A DNA stretch of 64,000 bases from Bacteroidales bacterium (GCA_015060245.1 SUYU01000012.1:1-64000); one strand, 5' to 3'; positions 55,428-64,000 are shown, counted from the first letter of the stretch. Program-made: numbers and translations. The notes: generated from the sequence alone by a model not told the origin.

Positions 55428-56735
55428 TTACTCCCACTCGATTGTTGCGCTTGGTTTTGGAGACATGTCGTAACATACACGGTTAACGCCGTCAACCTCC
55501 TTGAGGATCCTGTCTGTAATCTTCATGAGGATTGGCCAGTCAACCTGCTCGATTGTTGCGGTCATTGCATCAATTGTGTTTACGGCGCGGATAATTACAG
55601 GCCAATCGTATGAGCGTGCATTATCTTTCACTCCAACTGACTTGAAGTCAGGAACAATGGTAAAGTATTGCCAAACCTTTTTGTCAAGGCCTGCTTTTGC
55701 AAACTCTTCGCGAAGGATTGCATCAGATTCCCTTACTGCCTCAAGACGGTCACGGGTGATTGCTCCAAGACATCTTACGCCAAGACCAGGACCAGGGAAC
55801 GGCTGACGGAAGACCATTTCGTATGGAAGGCCAAGTTCAAGGCCGCATGCGCGAACTTCATCTTTGAAGAGTTGTTTGATAGGCTCAACAAGTTCAAACT
55901 GCATATCCTCAGGAAGGCCTCCCACATTGTGGTGTGATTTTACCATCTTGGCAGTCTTTGTACCGCTCTCCACAATGTCCGGATAGATTGTTCCCTGTCC
56001 AAGGAAATCTATACCGTCAAGTTTACGTGCCTCCTCTTCAAAAACTCTGATGAACTCACCACCGATGATTTTACGTTTCTGCTCAGGATCCCCAACACCT
56101 GCAAGTTTGTCAAGGAAGCGGTCTGTTGCATCAACGTATACAAGATTTGCGCTCAACCGGTTTCTGAATACCTCCACAACATTCTCAGACTCGCCTTTAC
56201 GCATTAGTCCATGGTTTACGTGAACGCATACAAGGTTGTTTCCGATTGCCTTCAACAATAGGGCGGCAACTACAGAACTGTCAACTCCACCTGAAAGGGC
56301 AAGAAGGACTTTTCTGTCTCCAACCTGTTTTCTTACAAGTTCGATCTGGTCATTTACAAAATTGGCCATATTCCAGTTGGCTTCTGCCTTGCAAGTCTCA
56401 AATACGAACGATTTTACAGCCTCTTTAACTGCATTTTCATCATTTGTGAACTGTGCAAGTTTTGTTTGGCAAAGAGCCTTGTCATGACCTGCAGCCATTA
56501 CTGGGAATCCTGCATTATATATATCCGGATTGACATCGATTGCAACCCCATCTATAACATTGTTTGGACCTCCGTTTATGATAATACCTTTAACGTTAGG
56601 CAGGGCTTTCAGTTCTTCAGCCGTAATATCATGCGGATAAATCTCGCTGTATACACCCAATGCGCGGATTGCTCTGGCTACCACTGTATTCTCATGGCTG
56701 CCCAAGTCCAAAATTACAATCATGTCCTGTTTCAT
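55428..56735 (-). CDS. guaA: GMP synthetase with truncated glutaminase domain
   Basis: A 435-residue enzyme; the usual length is about 510. The ATP-pyrophosphatase half is complete: LLALSGGVDSSVVAALL (P-loop), VHVNHGLMRKGE, QGTIYPD, KSHHNVGGLPE, RQPFPGPGLGVR and the dimerisation end KPSATIEWE. The N-terminal glutaminase half starts normally (IVILDLGSHENTVVARAIRALGVYSEI, INGGPNNV) but ends after about 115 residues. The nucleophile motif GICYG is replaced by VMAAGHDKALCQ, and the His-Glu pair (FHPEV) is absent. It should therefore use free ammonia unless another subunit supplies glutaminase. Confidence 0.9.
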   Translation of the reverse strand: MKQDMIVILDLGSHENTVVARAIRALGVYSEIYPHDITAEELKALPNVKGIIINGGPNNVIDGVAIDVNPDIYNAGFPVMAAGHDKALCQTKLAQFTNDENAVKEAVKSFVFETCKAEANWNMANFVNDQIELVRKQVGDRKVLLALSGGVDSSVVAALLLKAIGNNLVCVHVNHGLMRKGESENVVEVFRNRLSANLVYVDATDRFLDKLAGVGDPEQKRKIIGGEFIRVFEEEARKLDGIDFLGQGTIYPDIVESGTKTAKMVKSHHNVGGLPEDMQFELVEPIKQLFKDEVRACGLELGLPYEMVFRQPFPGPGLGVRCLGAITRDRLEAVRESDAILREEFAKAGLDKKVWQYFTIVPDFKSVGVKDNARSYDWPVIIRAVNTIDAMTATIEQVDWPILMKITDRILKEVDGVNRVCYDMSPKPSATIEWE

Positions 56736-56793
56736 CTTACTAGTATTTAAATGTTATCACCTGTTCCCAACGGATTTTTTAAAAAATAACGTG

Positions 56794-56801
56794 CAAAAAT
56801 A
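56794..56801 (-). promoter_or_regulatory. -7 element of guaA
   Basis: CAAAAATA on the plus strand is TATTTTTG on the minus strand, 58 nt before the guaA ATG. Confidence 0.45.
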
Positions 56802-56822
56802 CTATAAAAAAATAATTATTTA

Positions 56823-56830
56823 TACTTTTG
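56823..56830 (+). promoter_or_regulatory. -7 element of typA
   Basis: TACTTTTG, 13 nt before the typA ATG at 56844, matches the -7 consensus. The leader would be very short. The -7 elements of the divergent guaA and typA genes are only about 20 nt apart and may interfere. Confidence 0.5.
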
Positions 56831-56843
56831 CAACCGAATAATT

Positions 56844-58646
56844 ATGCAAAATATTAGAAATATAGCAATCATAGCCCACGTTGACCATGGAAAAACCACA
56901 TTGGTCGACAAAATGATCCAGTATGCCCTGCTTACAAGGAATGCTGAGAAGATGGGCGAACTCATTCTGGACAACAATGATCTGGAAAGGGAGAGAGGTA
57001 TCACTATCCTCGCAAAGAATGTAAGCGTGCCTTACAAGAACTACAAAATCAACATAATTGATACCCCGGGCCACGCCGACTTCGGTGGCGAGGTTGAAAG
57101 GGTTCTGAATATGGCAGATGGAGTACTGCTTCTTGTTGATGCATTTGAGGGTACAATGCCACAGACAAGATTTGTGCTTCAGAAAGCAATAGAGATGGGC
57201 AAGAAACCTGTAGTGGTTGTAAACAAGGTTGACAAGTTGAACTGTCGTCCAGAAGAGGTGAATGAGCAGGTGTTTGACCTTATGTTCACGCTTAATGCCT
57301 CTGAAGACCAACTTGATTTCAAGACAATGTACGGAAGTGCAAAGCAGGGTTGGATGTCGGCAGACTGGAAGAATCCTTCAAAAGACATATCTCCGCTGCT
57401 TGACCTTATTCTTGATGAGATTCCTGCTCCAGAACAGGAGGAGGGTACGTGCCAGATGCTCATTTCCTCTTTGGAGTATTCTCCGTACGTGGGCCGTATT
57501 GCAATCGGTCGTGTAAAGAGGGGTGTGCTCAAGGCAAACCAGAATGTGACTTTGTGCAAACGTGACGGCTCAATGGAGAAGTCCAGAATCAAGGAACTTA
57601 TGGTTTTTGACGGTCTGGGAAAGAAAAAGGTTGATTCAGTTGTGAGCGGTGATATCTGTGCTGTGGTGGGAATCGACGGTTTTGAGATTGGTGATACCAT
57701 TGCAGATTATGAGAATCCGGAGGCTCTGCCTCCAATCTCGGTTGATGAACCTACAATGAGTATGCTCTTCTGTATAAATGATTCTCCGTTCTTTGGAAAA
57801 GAGGGCAAGTTCGTTACATCGAGACACCTTAAAGAGAGATTGGAGAAGGAACTTGAGAAGAATCTGGCACTAAGGGTAAAGGATGGTGTAACCTCTGATT
57901 CGTTTGTGGTTTCAGGCAGGGGCGTTCTCCATTTGTCGGTACTGATTGAGACTATGAGAAGGGAGGGATTTGAACTTCAGGTAGGACAGCCAAAGGTAAT
58001 TGACAGAAATATAAATGGTGTAAGATGTGAACCTATAGAGCACCTTACAATAGATGTTCCTGAGGAGATGGTCGGAAGGGTTATTGAGATGACCACCCGC
58101 AGGAAAGGATCACTCCTTCATATGGACCACAGGGAGGATAGGGTTCACCTTGATTTTGACATTCCTGCCCGTGGTATCATCGGATTGAGGAGCAATCTGC
58201 TTACAGCGACCCAGGGTGAGGCCATAGTTGCGCACAGGTTCAAGGGGTATGAGCCATATAAAGGTGAAATAGAGATGCGTACCAACGGCTCTCTGATCGC
58301 CCTTGAGACCGGAACTGCTGTTGCCTATGCAATGGACAAACTGCAGGATAGAGGCAAGTTCCTCATTTTCCCGGGAGAAGAGATTTATGGCGGTCAGGTT
58401 ATTGGAGAGCATACAAGAATAGGGGATTTGACAATCAATGTATGCAAGACCAAGAAACTTACAAATGTGCGTGCTTCCGGAACGGATGAAAAGGCGGTGC
58501 TTCCTCCACCTTTGCAGTTCTCACTTGAAGAGATGCTGGAGTATATTCAGGAGGATGAGTTGGTTGAGGTTACTCCAAAATCGATGCGTATCAGAAAAAT
58601 TTATTTGGACGAAACAGAGCGTAAACGCAGACAGAAGAATTTGTAG
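56844..58646 (+). CDS. typA: translational GTPase TypA/BipA
   Basis: A 600-residue ribosome-binding GTPase involved in stress adaptation and large-subunit assembly. G1 is HVDHGKTT, G2 is RERGIT, G3 is DTPGHADF, and G4 is NKVDK. EF-G-like domains III and V and the TypA-specific C-terminal domain follow ([28 protein letters not shown]). Complete and of normal length. It diverges from guaA. Confidence 0.97.
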   Translation: MQNIRNIAIIAHVDHGKTTLVDKMIQYALLTRNAEKMGELILDNNDLERERGITILAKNVSVPYKNYKINIIDTPGHADFGGEVERVLNMADGVLLLVDAFEGTMPQTRFVLQKAIEMGKKPVVVVNKVDKLNCRPEEVNEQVFDLMFTLNASEDQLDFKTMYGSAKQGWMSADWKNPSKDISPLLDLILDEIPAPEQEEGTCQMLISSLEYSPYVGRIAIGRVKRGVLKANQNVTLCKRDGSMEKSRIKELMVFDGLGKKKVDSVVSGDICAVVGIDGFEIGDTIADYENPEALPPISVDEPTMSMLFCINDSPFFGKEGKFVTSRHLKERLEKELEKNLALRVKDGVTSDSFVVSGRGVLHLSVLIETMRREGFELQVGQPKVIDRNINGVRCEPIEHLTIDVPEEMVGRVIEMTTRRKGSLLHMDHREDRVHLDFDIPARGIIGLRSNLLTATQGEAIVAHRFKGYEPYKGEIEMRTNGSLIALETGTAVAYAMDKLQDRGKFLIFPGEEIYGGQVIGEHTRIGDLTINVCKTKKLTNVRASGTDEKAVLPPPLQFSLEEMLEYIQEDELVEVTPKSMRIRKIYLDETERKRRQKNL

Positions 58647-58655
58647 CAATTTTTG

Positions 58656-58686
58656 TTGCCTTTTTGCTTAATATTGACTATCTTTG
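58656..58686 (+). promoter_or_regulatory. promoter of the yceD-rpmF-plsX-fabH operon
   Basis: TTG (58656-58658), 20 nt, TATCTTTG (58679-58686): a good Bacteroidetes promoter, 22 nt before the first ATG and 10 nt after the typA stop. Confidence 0.75.
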
Positions 58687-58708
58687 CACGCTCTTTATGG
58701 ATTTTTGA

Positions 58709-59263
58709 ATGGTTATGAGAGAGCAACATGTTGGAAATAAGAACTTTATAATACAAATTAAAGGTCTTAAGATAGGAAAGTATGAATACGATTTTCCTGT
58801 AGACGGTGCTTTCTTCAGAGAGTTTGAGAATACACAGATATTGGATGCATCACTTGATGTCAAGATTATTCTTGAAAGGGGCGGAGGATGGATGAATCTT
58901 GTAAGCAATATCAGGGGTACTGTGACCGTTGAGTGTGACAGATGTCTTGATAACCTGGATTTGCCTGTGGATTTTTCGGCAAACCTCGCTGTAAAGTTCG
59001 CAAAGAGTGATGAGGATCCGCAAAGTGATGAGTTCCTTGTAGTGGACCCTTCCGACGGGGAGTTGGATTTGAACCAGTTCATATATGACTATGTATGTGT
59101 GAACTTGCCGTTGCAGAGGGTTCATCCGGAGGGAGGTTGCAACCCGCAGGTGATTGCAAGGTTGAGTGGAATGGAGGCGGAAAACAATATTGGGCAGGAA
59201 AGCGGCAATGAGGTCAATTCACCTTTCGGTGCATTGGGCGAATTGCTTAAAAATATGAAATAA
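58709..59263 (+). CDS. yceD: YceD/DUF177 family protein
   Basis: A 184-residue protein of the DUF177 family, which affects 23S rRNA accumulation in other organisms. A conserved motif near residue 70 is VECDRCLDNLDLPVDF. As usual it precedes rpmF (20 nt) and the plsX-fabH fatty-acid genes. The start may be 58709 or 58715. Confidence 0.9.
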   Translation: MVMREQHVGNKNFIIQIKGLKIGKYEYDFPVDGAFFREFENTQILDASLDVKIILERGGGWMNLVSNIRGTVTVECDRCLDNLDLPVDFSANLAVKFAKSDEDPQSDEFLVVDPSDGELDLNQFIYDYVCVNLPLQRVHPEGGCNPQVIARLSGMEAENNIGQESGNEVNSPFGALGELLKNMK

Positions 59264-59283
59264 CAATTAAAAAATAAGTAGAG

Positions 59284-59466
59284 ATGGCACATCCTAAACA
59301 CAAAATTTCGAAACAGCGCAGAAACAAACGTAGAACTCACGATAAAGCAGTAGTTCCTACACTAGCATCTTGTTCAAACTGCGGTGCTACAGTAAGATAC
59401 CACCATGTTTGCCCAGAGTGTGGTTACTACCGTGGCCGTTTGATCATTGAGAAAGCAAACGCGTAG
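59284..59466 (+). CDS. rpmF: 50S ribosomal protein L32
   Basis: A 60-residue ribosomal protein. AHPKHKISKQRRNKRR at the N-terminus is conserved. A zinc ribbon is formed by SCSNCGATV and VCPECGYY (CxxC...CxxC), so this is the zinc-binding form. It lies between yceD and plsX. Confidence 0.97.
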   Translation: MAHPKHKISKQRRNKRRTHDKAVVPTLASCSNCGATVRYHHVCPECGYYRGRLIIEKANA

Positions 59467-59469
59467 TTG

Positions 59470-60420
59470 ATGATCAGGATTGGAGTTGATGCAATGGGTG
59501 GAGATTATGCCCCCGAAAATGTTATTTTGGGGGTAATTGATGCCTATTCACATCTCGATTCTGAAACAAAGATTTTCCTGGTTGGAGATCAGGAAAAGAT
59601 TACCGAAGTCTGCCGTCATTACGGTCTGGACTCCGGTAATTTTGTAGTAATCCATGCCTCCCAGACCATAGGCATGGGAGAGCATCCTGTAAAGTCTTAC
59701 CTGCAGAAGTGTGATTCAAGCATAAATGTGGGATTCAACAAGTTGCTGGAGGGTGAGATAGATGCCTTTGCAAGTGCCGGCAGTACCGGTGCAATGCTTA
59801 TGGGCTGTGTGCGTACACTCAAGACTTTGAAAGGATTGTTGCGTCCCTGCATATCTGCACAAATTCCTTTGGCCAACGGAAAGAACATGCTTATTCTAGA
59901 TGTGGGCCTCAATACCGAGAGCAAACCAAAGATGCTCTATCAGTTTGGCATAATAGGTTCGATATATGCCAAGACCATGATGGGCATAGCCAATCCGAGG
60001 GTGGCTCTTCTGAATATTGGAGAGGAGAGGGAAAAGGGGACACTTGTTGCCCAGGAGGCCTATAAAATGATGGAGGCTTCAGAAGACCTCAATTTTGTAG
60101 GCAATATGGAGGCAAACTCACTGTTCAACGGCGGTATAGCGGATGTTTTGGTTACCGACGGCTTTGTAGGCAATGTTTGCCTCAAGCAGACTGAGAGCAT
60201 GTACGAAATGTTCTCAAAACTTGGTGTCAATCATCCCTTCTTGAGCAGATTTAACTATGAATATTATGGCGGAACACCTGTTTTGGGTGTTACAGCACCG
60301 GTGGTTATAGGCCATGGTGCATCTACCCCGTTGGCCATCAGGAACATGATTCTTGAGGCAGAAAAATCAGTCAAGAACAGATTGGTGGAGAGGGTACAGG
60401 ATGCAATGTCGGGCCAGTAG
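59470..60420 (+). CDS. plsX: phosphate acyltransferase PlsX
   Basis: A 316-residue enzyme that makes acyl-phosphate from acyl-ACP for phospholipid synthesis. The start MIRIGVDAMGGDYAPENVILG is the family signature, with ASAGSTGAML and NIGEEREKGT later. The ATG at 59470 is used; the ORF track starts with TTG at 59467, directly behind the rpmF stop. It is followed by fabH. Confidence 0.96.
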   Translation: MIRIGVDAMGGDYAPENVILGVIDAYSHLDSETKIFLVGDQEKITEVCRHYGLDSGNFVVIHASQTIGMGEHPVKSYLQKCDSSINVGFNKLLEGEIDAFASAGSTGAMLMGCVRTLKTLKGLLRPCISAQIPLANGKNMLILDVGLNTESKPKMLYQFGIIGSIYAKTMMGIANPRVALLNIGEEREKGTLVAQEAYKMMEASEDLNFVGNMEANSLFNGGIADVLVTDGFVGNVCLKQTESMYEMFSKLGVNHPFLSRFNYEYYGGTPVLGVTAPVVIGHGASTPLAIRNMILEAEKSVKNRLVERVQDAMSGQ

Positions 60421-60453
60421 CAAGACTGTCGGGATACTAAAAACAAACCTAAA

Positions 60454-61437
60454 ATGAAAGCAATTATTACAGGGATTGAGGCGTTTTTGCCTGATTACAT
60501 TCTTACCAACGAGGAGTTGTCTACAATGGTGGATACATCTGACGAGTGGATAATGAGCCGTGTCGGTATCAAGGAGAGAAGAATTCTGAAAGAGGACGGA
60601 TTGGGTACTTCATATATGGGTGAGCAGGCTGTAAGGAAGTTGCTTGCAGCCACAAATACCAAGCCGGAGGAGATTGAACTTCTCATTTGTGCTACAGTGA
60701 GTCCGGATATGCTCTTCCCTGCTACAGCAAATATCATTTCAGACAAATGCGGAATCCTTAATGCCTGGGGTTATGATATGAATGCAGGCTGTTGCGGATT
60801 CATCTTCAGTTTTGAGACTGTAAGAAGATTCATTGAGACTGGCAAGTACAAGAAAGCCATTCTTGTATGCGGAGAGAGAATGAGCGGTATGACCAATTAT
60901 GAAGACAGAACCACATGTCCATTGTTTGGTGATGCTGCGGTTGCAATGCTTATTGAGCCTACGGAGGATGAGAATCTCGGCTTCCAGGATTCAATCATGC
61001 ATGTTGACGGCATAGGCCGCCACTACCTCTACCAGACTGCAGGCGGTTCGCTTTATCCTCCGACTGAGGAGACTGTAAAGAACCGTCTTCACTTCATACA
61101 CCAGGATGGCCAGCATGTATTCAAGTATGCGGTTTCGCGTATGGCTGATGTATCTGTTGAGATGATGGAGCGTCACAACCTTACAGCAGATGATATTGCA
61201 TATCTGATTCCTCATCAGGCAAATTTGCGTATCATTGATGCAACCGGCAGAAGAATGGGTCTTACTCCAGATAAAATTCTTATTGACATCGAGAAGTTCG
61301 GAAATACAGCAGGAACATCAATCCCATTGGCATTGTGGGACTTCAAGAATAAGTTCAAGAAGGGAGATACACTTATTTTCTCTGCATTTGGTGCCGGATT
61401 TACATGGGGTTCAATCCTATATCGCTGGGCATATTAA
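60454..61437 (+). CDS. fabH: beta-ketoacyl-ACP synthase III
   Basis: A 327-residue condensing enzyme that starts fatty-acid synthesis from acetyl-CoA (or a branched primer) and malonyl-ACP. The catalytic Cys lies in NAGCCGFIF, His in PHQANLRIID and Asn in GNTAGTSIPLA. DTSDEWI near the start is typical. Complete. The classical plsX-fabH pair supplies acyl chains for phospholipids and, in this lineage, sphingolipids. Confidence 0.96.
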   Translation: MKAIITGIEAFLPDYILTNEELSTMVDTSDEWIMSRVGIKERRILKEDGLGTSYMGEQAVRKLLAATNTKPEEIELLICATVSPDMLFPATANIISDKCGILNAWGYDMNAGCCGFIFSFETVRRFIETGKYKKAILVCGERMSGMTNYEDRTTCPLFGDAAVAMLIEPTEDENLGFQDSIMHVDGIGRHYLYQTAGGSLYPPTEETVKNRLHFIHQDGQHVFKYAVSRMADVSVEMMERHNLTADDIAYLIPHQANLRIIDATGRRMGLTPDKILIDIEKFGNTAGTSIPLALWDFKNKFKKGDTLIFSAFGAGFTWGSILYRWAY

Positions 61438-61456
61438 ATAAGATGGTGTCCAAAAG

Positions 61457-61487
61457 TTGGATAACTCAATAAAATTTTATACATTTG
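61457..61487 (+). promoter_or_regulatory. promoter of tRNA-Arg(CCT)
   Basis: TTG (61457-61459), 20 nt, TACATTTG (61480-61487), followed by the tRNA 19 nt later. Confidence 0.8.
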
Positions 61488-61506
61488 CATCCCCTTGTGG
61501 AGCAAT

Positions 61507-61578
61507 GGCCCTATAGTTCAAGGGATAGAACGAAAGTTTCCTAAACTTTAAATACAGGTTCGAGTCCTGTTGGGGCTA
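61507..61578 (+). tRNA. tRNA-Arg (anticodon CCT)
   Basis: A 72-nt cloverleaf. The acceptor GGCCCTA pairs with TGGGGCT (with G-T pairs), discriminator A. The D-arm is GTTC...GAAC. The anticodon stem AAAGT/ACTTT encloses TTCCTAA (anticodon CCT). The T-arm is ACAGG TTCGAGT CCTGT. The 3' part is read on the other strand as the last codons of a recombinase fragment, so this tRNA was used as an integration site. Confidence 0.93.
61541..61578. other. likely attachment site in the 3' half of tRNA-Arg
   Basis: The minus strand here encodes the final residues PTGLEPVFKV of the serine-recombinase fragment while the plus strand forms the tRNA T-arm and acceptor. This nesting is the usual sign that an integrated element uses the tRNA 3' end as its att core. 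Confidence 0.6.
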
Positions 61579-61583
61579 CTAAA

Positions 61584-61614
61584 GAGGACAAATCGCAAGA
61601 TTCGTCCTTTTTTT
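61584..61614 (+). terminator. terminator of tRNA-Arg(CCT)
   Basis: AGGACAAATC (61584-61593) and GATTCGTCCT (61599-61608) form a stem with one mismatch followed by a T7 run. Confidence 0.85.
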
Positions 61615-62028
61615 GTGTGTTTTCATTTTTATAAGTATTTGATACACTGAATATTAAATCAAAGAACAAATTTCCAAACTCGGTTAGATAAGCCCTATTT
61701 TCCTTATCCCATTTTACTCCATTAGGAAAGACCATTTTTTGTATCTTTTGACTGACTTCAAAGTCGCCCATATTCCAATAACTACTTAAATTACAAGCAA
61801 TTCTGATTGCATCCTCAATGTAAGACGCAAGGTTCGAAAGGTTCACAGAGATTTTTTCCAACTCTGCCTCCGTAGAGCGTTTTTCAGCCTCCAAATCGGC
61901 GATGGCACTGCTGTACGCATCTTCGTCCACTTTACCTATTGCGAAGTTCTTTTTAGCCGTTTTAATATAGGTATTGATAGTTGCCAAATGCTTCTTTACT
62001 GCATTGATGTCATCTTCCTGTGGAGTAG

Positions 62029-62303
62029 TTGAATTAGCCCACCAGCGAGGGCTAACGATGTCGGACATTGCCAAAAAGGTCGGCATCAGCCGTGTGAACT
62101 TATCGAATAGCCTCAACGGGAATCCAACCCTCTCTCGACTTACCGAGGTGGCGGAGATATTGGGCGTTGAGGTTTCGGAACTATTCAAGCCCACCTCGAC
62201 CCAAAAGGTTGTGAGCGGTTATTTGGAGTGTGATGGTCGCATCGTGAAGGTCGATAGCCTCGATGCGGTTAAGCGTTTTGTTGCCGAGGTTGAAGCAAAA
62301 TAA
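62029..62303 (+). pseudogene. 5'-truncated XRE-family HTH regulator
   Basis: About 90 codons encode ELAHQRGLTMSDIAKKVGISRVNLSNSLNG, a helix-turn-helix of the XRE family, followed by a short C-terminal domain ending VKRFVAEVEAK. The usual N-terminal start is missing; the reading frame runs back into the recombinase fragment. The internal ATG at about 62057 would leave an incomplete HTH. Base composition and codon choice (more CG) change here, marking a junction with different DNA. The ORF-track start at 61974 lies in the recombinase side. Confidence 0.65.
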
Positions 62304-62304
62304 C

Positions 62305-62331
62305 AAGGGGTACCAGTATTGGGTACCCCTT
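62305..62331. terminator. bidirectional terminator before the exporter genes
   Basis: AAGGGGTACC (62305-62314) and GGTACCCCTT (62322-62331) form a perfect 10-bp stem with a 7-nt loop and are followed by TATTT. It separates the converging regulator fragment and ABC-2 permease. Confidence 0.85.
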
Positions 62332-62349
62332 ATTTGGTAGATGATACTT

Positions 62350-63453
62350 CTACGCCTGCTTTTTATAGGTAAGGGCGGCGAGGGTGTTGAAGATGATGGC
62401 GAAGATGCCTAGGGCTGCGTAGTTTGTCCACAGTTCGGCAATGGTGGTTCCCTTCAAATATACCGAGCGCAGAATCTCTACATAGTACCGTGGCGGCAAT
62501 ATGAGCGTGAAGCGTTGCGCCCACACAGGCATTGAATCAATAGGCGTAAGCAGTCCACTCATCAACATAAAGGTCATAATAAAGAAGAACATAACAAACA
62601 TTGTCTGTTGCATTGTCTCCGAGAAATTGGCGATGGTCAGGCTGAAGCCCGAAATCGTAAGGATAAAGAGCAACGCTCCGAAATATATTGCTCCGATAGA
62701 GCCTACGGGTGCAAGGCCATAGACCAATCGAGCCACAAGCATCGCCACTGTCACGACAAACAATCCTATAATCCAATACGGCACAAGTTTCGAGAGGATA
62801 AACATAAAACGTGAGATAGGCGTTACATTTATCTGCTCAATAGTACCGCTCTCCTTCTCGCCCACGATACTCAACGCTGGCAGGAAACCGCAAATCAAGA
62901 TAAAGAGAATAATCATCAGCGCGGGAATCATATAGTGGCGGTAGTTGAGCGTGGGGTTATAGCGATTCTCAATAGTTACCAACTCCGACAACTTCGCAGG
63001 GCTCTTCTCGCCACGCAGTTCGGCCAAGGTGCGGGCTATGGTCTGCACGACATACTGCATTCCCATACCTCCCTTTGTAGCATTTACTGCATTGGCGGTT
63101 ATGCTGATGCGCTCGGGTGTGGCAACAGTCATATCGCGCTCAAAGTTGTCGGGTATCTGCACAATAACATCCACCGCACCCTGCTCCAAAGCATCAATAG
63201 CAAGCGGATACTCCGAGGTCGTCTGCGCCAATGTAAGATACTCCGATGCTTCGATATGAGAGGCGATACGGCGCGAGGTTGTCGAGCGGTCGAGGTCAAC
63301 AACCGCAACATTGACATTGCGGACATCCATAGTCATAATGAGCGGCATAAGCAACATCACAAGTATCGGGAAGGCGATGATTAGTCGCGGCAGAAACGAG
63401 TTGCGACGTATCTGCAAAAATTCCTTCTGAACAAGTACGATAAATGTTCTCAT
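62350..63453 (-). CDS. ABC-2 type export permease (YhhJ/YbhR-like)
   Basis: A 367-residue permease. One membrane helix at about residues 20-42 is followed by a long periplasmic domain, then five helices from about 180 on, with the family motif GEKESGTIEQINVTPI. This is the half-transporter type of multidrug or lipid exporters that work with HlyD and ATPase partners. The gene uses CGN arginine codons heavily, unlike the AGR-rich genes elsewhere in the window. It lies 2 nt after a paralogous permease gene. Confidence 0.88.
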   Translation of the reverse strand: MRTFIVLVQKEFLQIRRNSFLPRLIIAFPILVMLLMPLIMTMDVRNVNVAVVDLDRSTTSRRIASHIEASEYLTLAQTTSEYPLAIDALEQGAVDVIVQIPDNFERDMTVATPERISITANAVNATKGGMGMQYVVQTIARTLAELRGEKSPAKLSELVTIENRYNPTLNYRHYMIPALMIILFILICGFLPALSIVGEKESGTIEQINVTPISRFMFILSKLVPYWIIGLFVVTVAMLVARLVYGLAPVGSIGAIYFGALLFILTISGFSLTIANFSETMQQTMFVMFFFIMTFMLMSGLLTPIDSMPVWAQRFTLILPPRYYVEILRSVYLKGTTIAELWTNYAALGIFAIIFNTLAALTYKKQA

Positions 63454-63455
63454 AA

Positions 63456-64000
63456 TTACTCCAACTTATCGTTAAACTTTTTGAGTGATACGCCGAGAAT
63501 AACTACCGTCATACTGAGCAGAATCACGCAATTCTTCCATACAGCCACAAGCGGCAGGCCCTGAATCATCATCTTGCGCACCGCATCGATATACCACCTC
63601 GCAGGTACAATGTTTGACACCACCTGGAAAAATTTGGGCAGATTTTCAATCGGGAACAGCATACCCGACAGCATCAGGATAGGCATCATCATAACCATTG
63701 CCGAGATTAGCAGTGCTGCCATCTGCGTGGTGGCGATGGTCGAGACCAAAAGTCCGAGCGAGAGCGATAGCATAAGGTAGAGCAACGACAGCGAGAAGAT
63801 ACCCCCGACACCGCCCGTCATCGGCACTTCGAGGAGGTATCGTGCCAAAAGCAGTATAGTCACAAGCACGATACACGATATGGCGAAGTAGGGTATCATC
63901 TTGGCAAAGATAATCTTCACGGGACGCACGGGCGAAACCAGAAGCACCTCCATCGTGCCAACCTCCTTCTCGCGGACAATCGACACCGAGGTCATCATCG
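63456..64000 (-). CDS. second ABC-2 type export permease (partial)
   Basis: The C-terminal 180 or so residues of a paralogue; the start lies beyond the window. It contains REKEVGTMEVLLVSPVRP, the same family motif, followed by five membrane helices and MLFPIENLPKFFQVVSNIVPARWYIDAVR. Tandem permeases of this kind normally sit downstream of HlyD and ATPase genes, which should lie to the right. Composition matches the neighbouring permease. Confidence 0.88.
   Translation of the reverse strand, partial: MMTSVSIVREKEVGTMEVLLVSPVRPVKIIFAKMIPYFAISCIVLVTILLLARYLLEVPMTGGVGGIFSLSLLYLMLSLSLGLLVSTIATTQMAALLISAMVMMMPILMLSGMLFPIENLPKFFQVVSNIVPARWYIDAVRKMMIQGLPLVAVWKNCVILLSMTVVILGVSLKKFNDKLE

Larger units (their letters stand above)
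61541..62028 (-). pseudogene. C-terminal fragment of a large serine recombinase
   Basis: About 160 codons encode a coiled-coil segment (IKTAKKNFAIGKVDEDAYSSAIADLEAEK) and a Trp/Phe-rich C-terminus with MVFPNGVKWDKENRAYLTEFGNLFFDLIF, ending LVAPTGLEPVFKV. This is the C-terminal part of the large serine recombinases (resolvase type) that mobilise elements in Bacteroidetes. The catalytic N-terminal domain is missing: upstream of about 62030 the reading frame continues into unrelated DNA that codes for a regulator on the other strand. It is a broken integrase at a junction. Confidence 0.7.

Overview
The window is a chromosomal stretch from a member of the Bacteroidetes, most likely order Bacteroidales. 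The evidence is: repeated TAnnTTTG (-7) promoters with a TTTG/TTG (-33) element about 19-20 nt upstream; weak Shine-Dalgarno sequences; a type V (Mfa/Fim) pilus locus; serine palmitoyltransferase; TonB-receptor-like barrels without a carboxypeptidase-like domain; three tRNAs without encoded CCA; and AGA/AGG as the favoured arginine codons. The species cannot be named from the sequence alone.

Layout. 0-1.5 kb: AT-rich accessory DNA with a secreted cysteine-peptidase-like lipoprotein. 1.7-8.2 kb: core genes (HAD phosphatase, grpE-dnaJ, M23 peptidase, anmK, rplS, tRNA-Arg). 8.2-9.2 kb: a three-gene DUF3791/DUF3990 toxin-antitoxin-like cassette. 10-12 kb: a GntR/YtrA-regulated ABC transporter with a visible 22-bp operator on its promoter. 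12-20.8 kb: MscS channel, a sigma-factor remnant, sbcD-sbcC, a sigma factor translationally overlapped with a membrane HELTH metalloprotease-like protein, and an alpha/beta hydrolase. 20.9-22.3 kb: a tryptophanase/tyrosine phenol-lyase family enzyme. 22.3-32.7 kb: a six-gene type V pilus locus preceded by an inverted-repeat-flanked segment and interrupted by a terminator and an almost cytosine-free leader. 33-38.7 kb: redox lipoprotein, outer-membrane barrel, tRNA-Leu, a PurL-like orphan domain and cardiolipin synthase. 38.7-41.1 kb: sugar permease plus ROK kinase. 41.2-44.4 kb (minus strand): hydroxyacid dehydrogenase, an SDR and serine palmitoyltransferase. 44.5-52.3 kb (minus strand): TPR protein, outer-membrane barrel, gyrB and an M23/LysM peptidase. 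52.4-55.1 kb: ftsE, nth and a xerD with unusual insertions. 55.4-56.7 kb: a GMP synthetase whose glutaminase domain is truncated. 56.8-61.4 kb: typA and yceD-rpmF-plsX-fabH. 61.5-64 kb: tRNA-Arg(CCT), a serine-recombinase C-terminus that reads into the tRNA, an abrupt junction, then DNA of different composition with an ABC-2 exporter.

The most unexpected sequence-wide signal is the 8-mer TGTCGGGA. I counted 28 copies on both strands, against roughly 1-2 expected from base composition. They occur in coding and non-coding DNA with no strong strand bias, and none falls in the foreign-looking right end. Other points worth following are the degenerate GuaA glutaminase domain, the phenol-lyase-like residues in the TnaA-family enzyme, the sigma factor/membrane-protease pair, the C-depleted pilus leader and the probable recombination or assembly junction near 62.03 kb.
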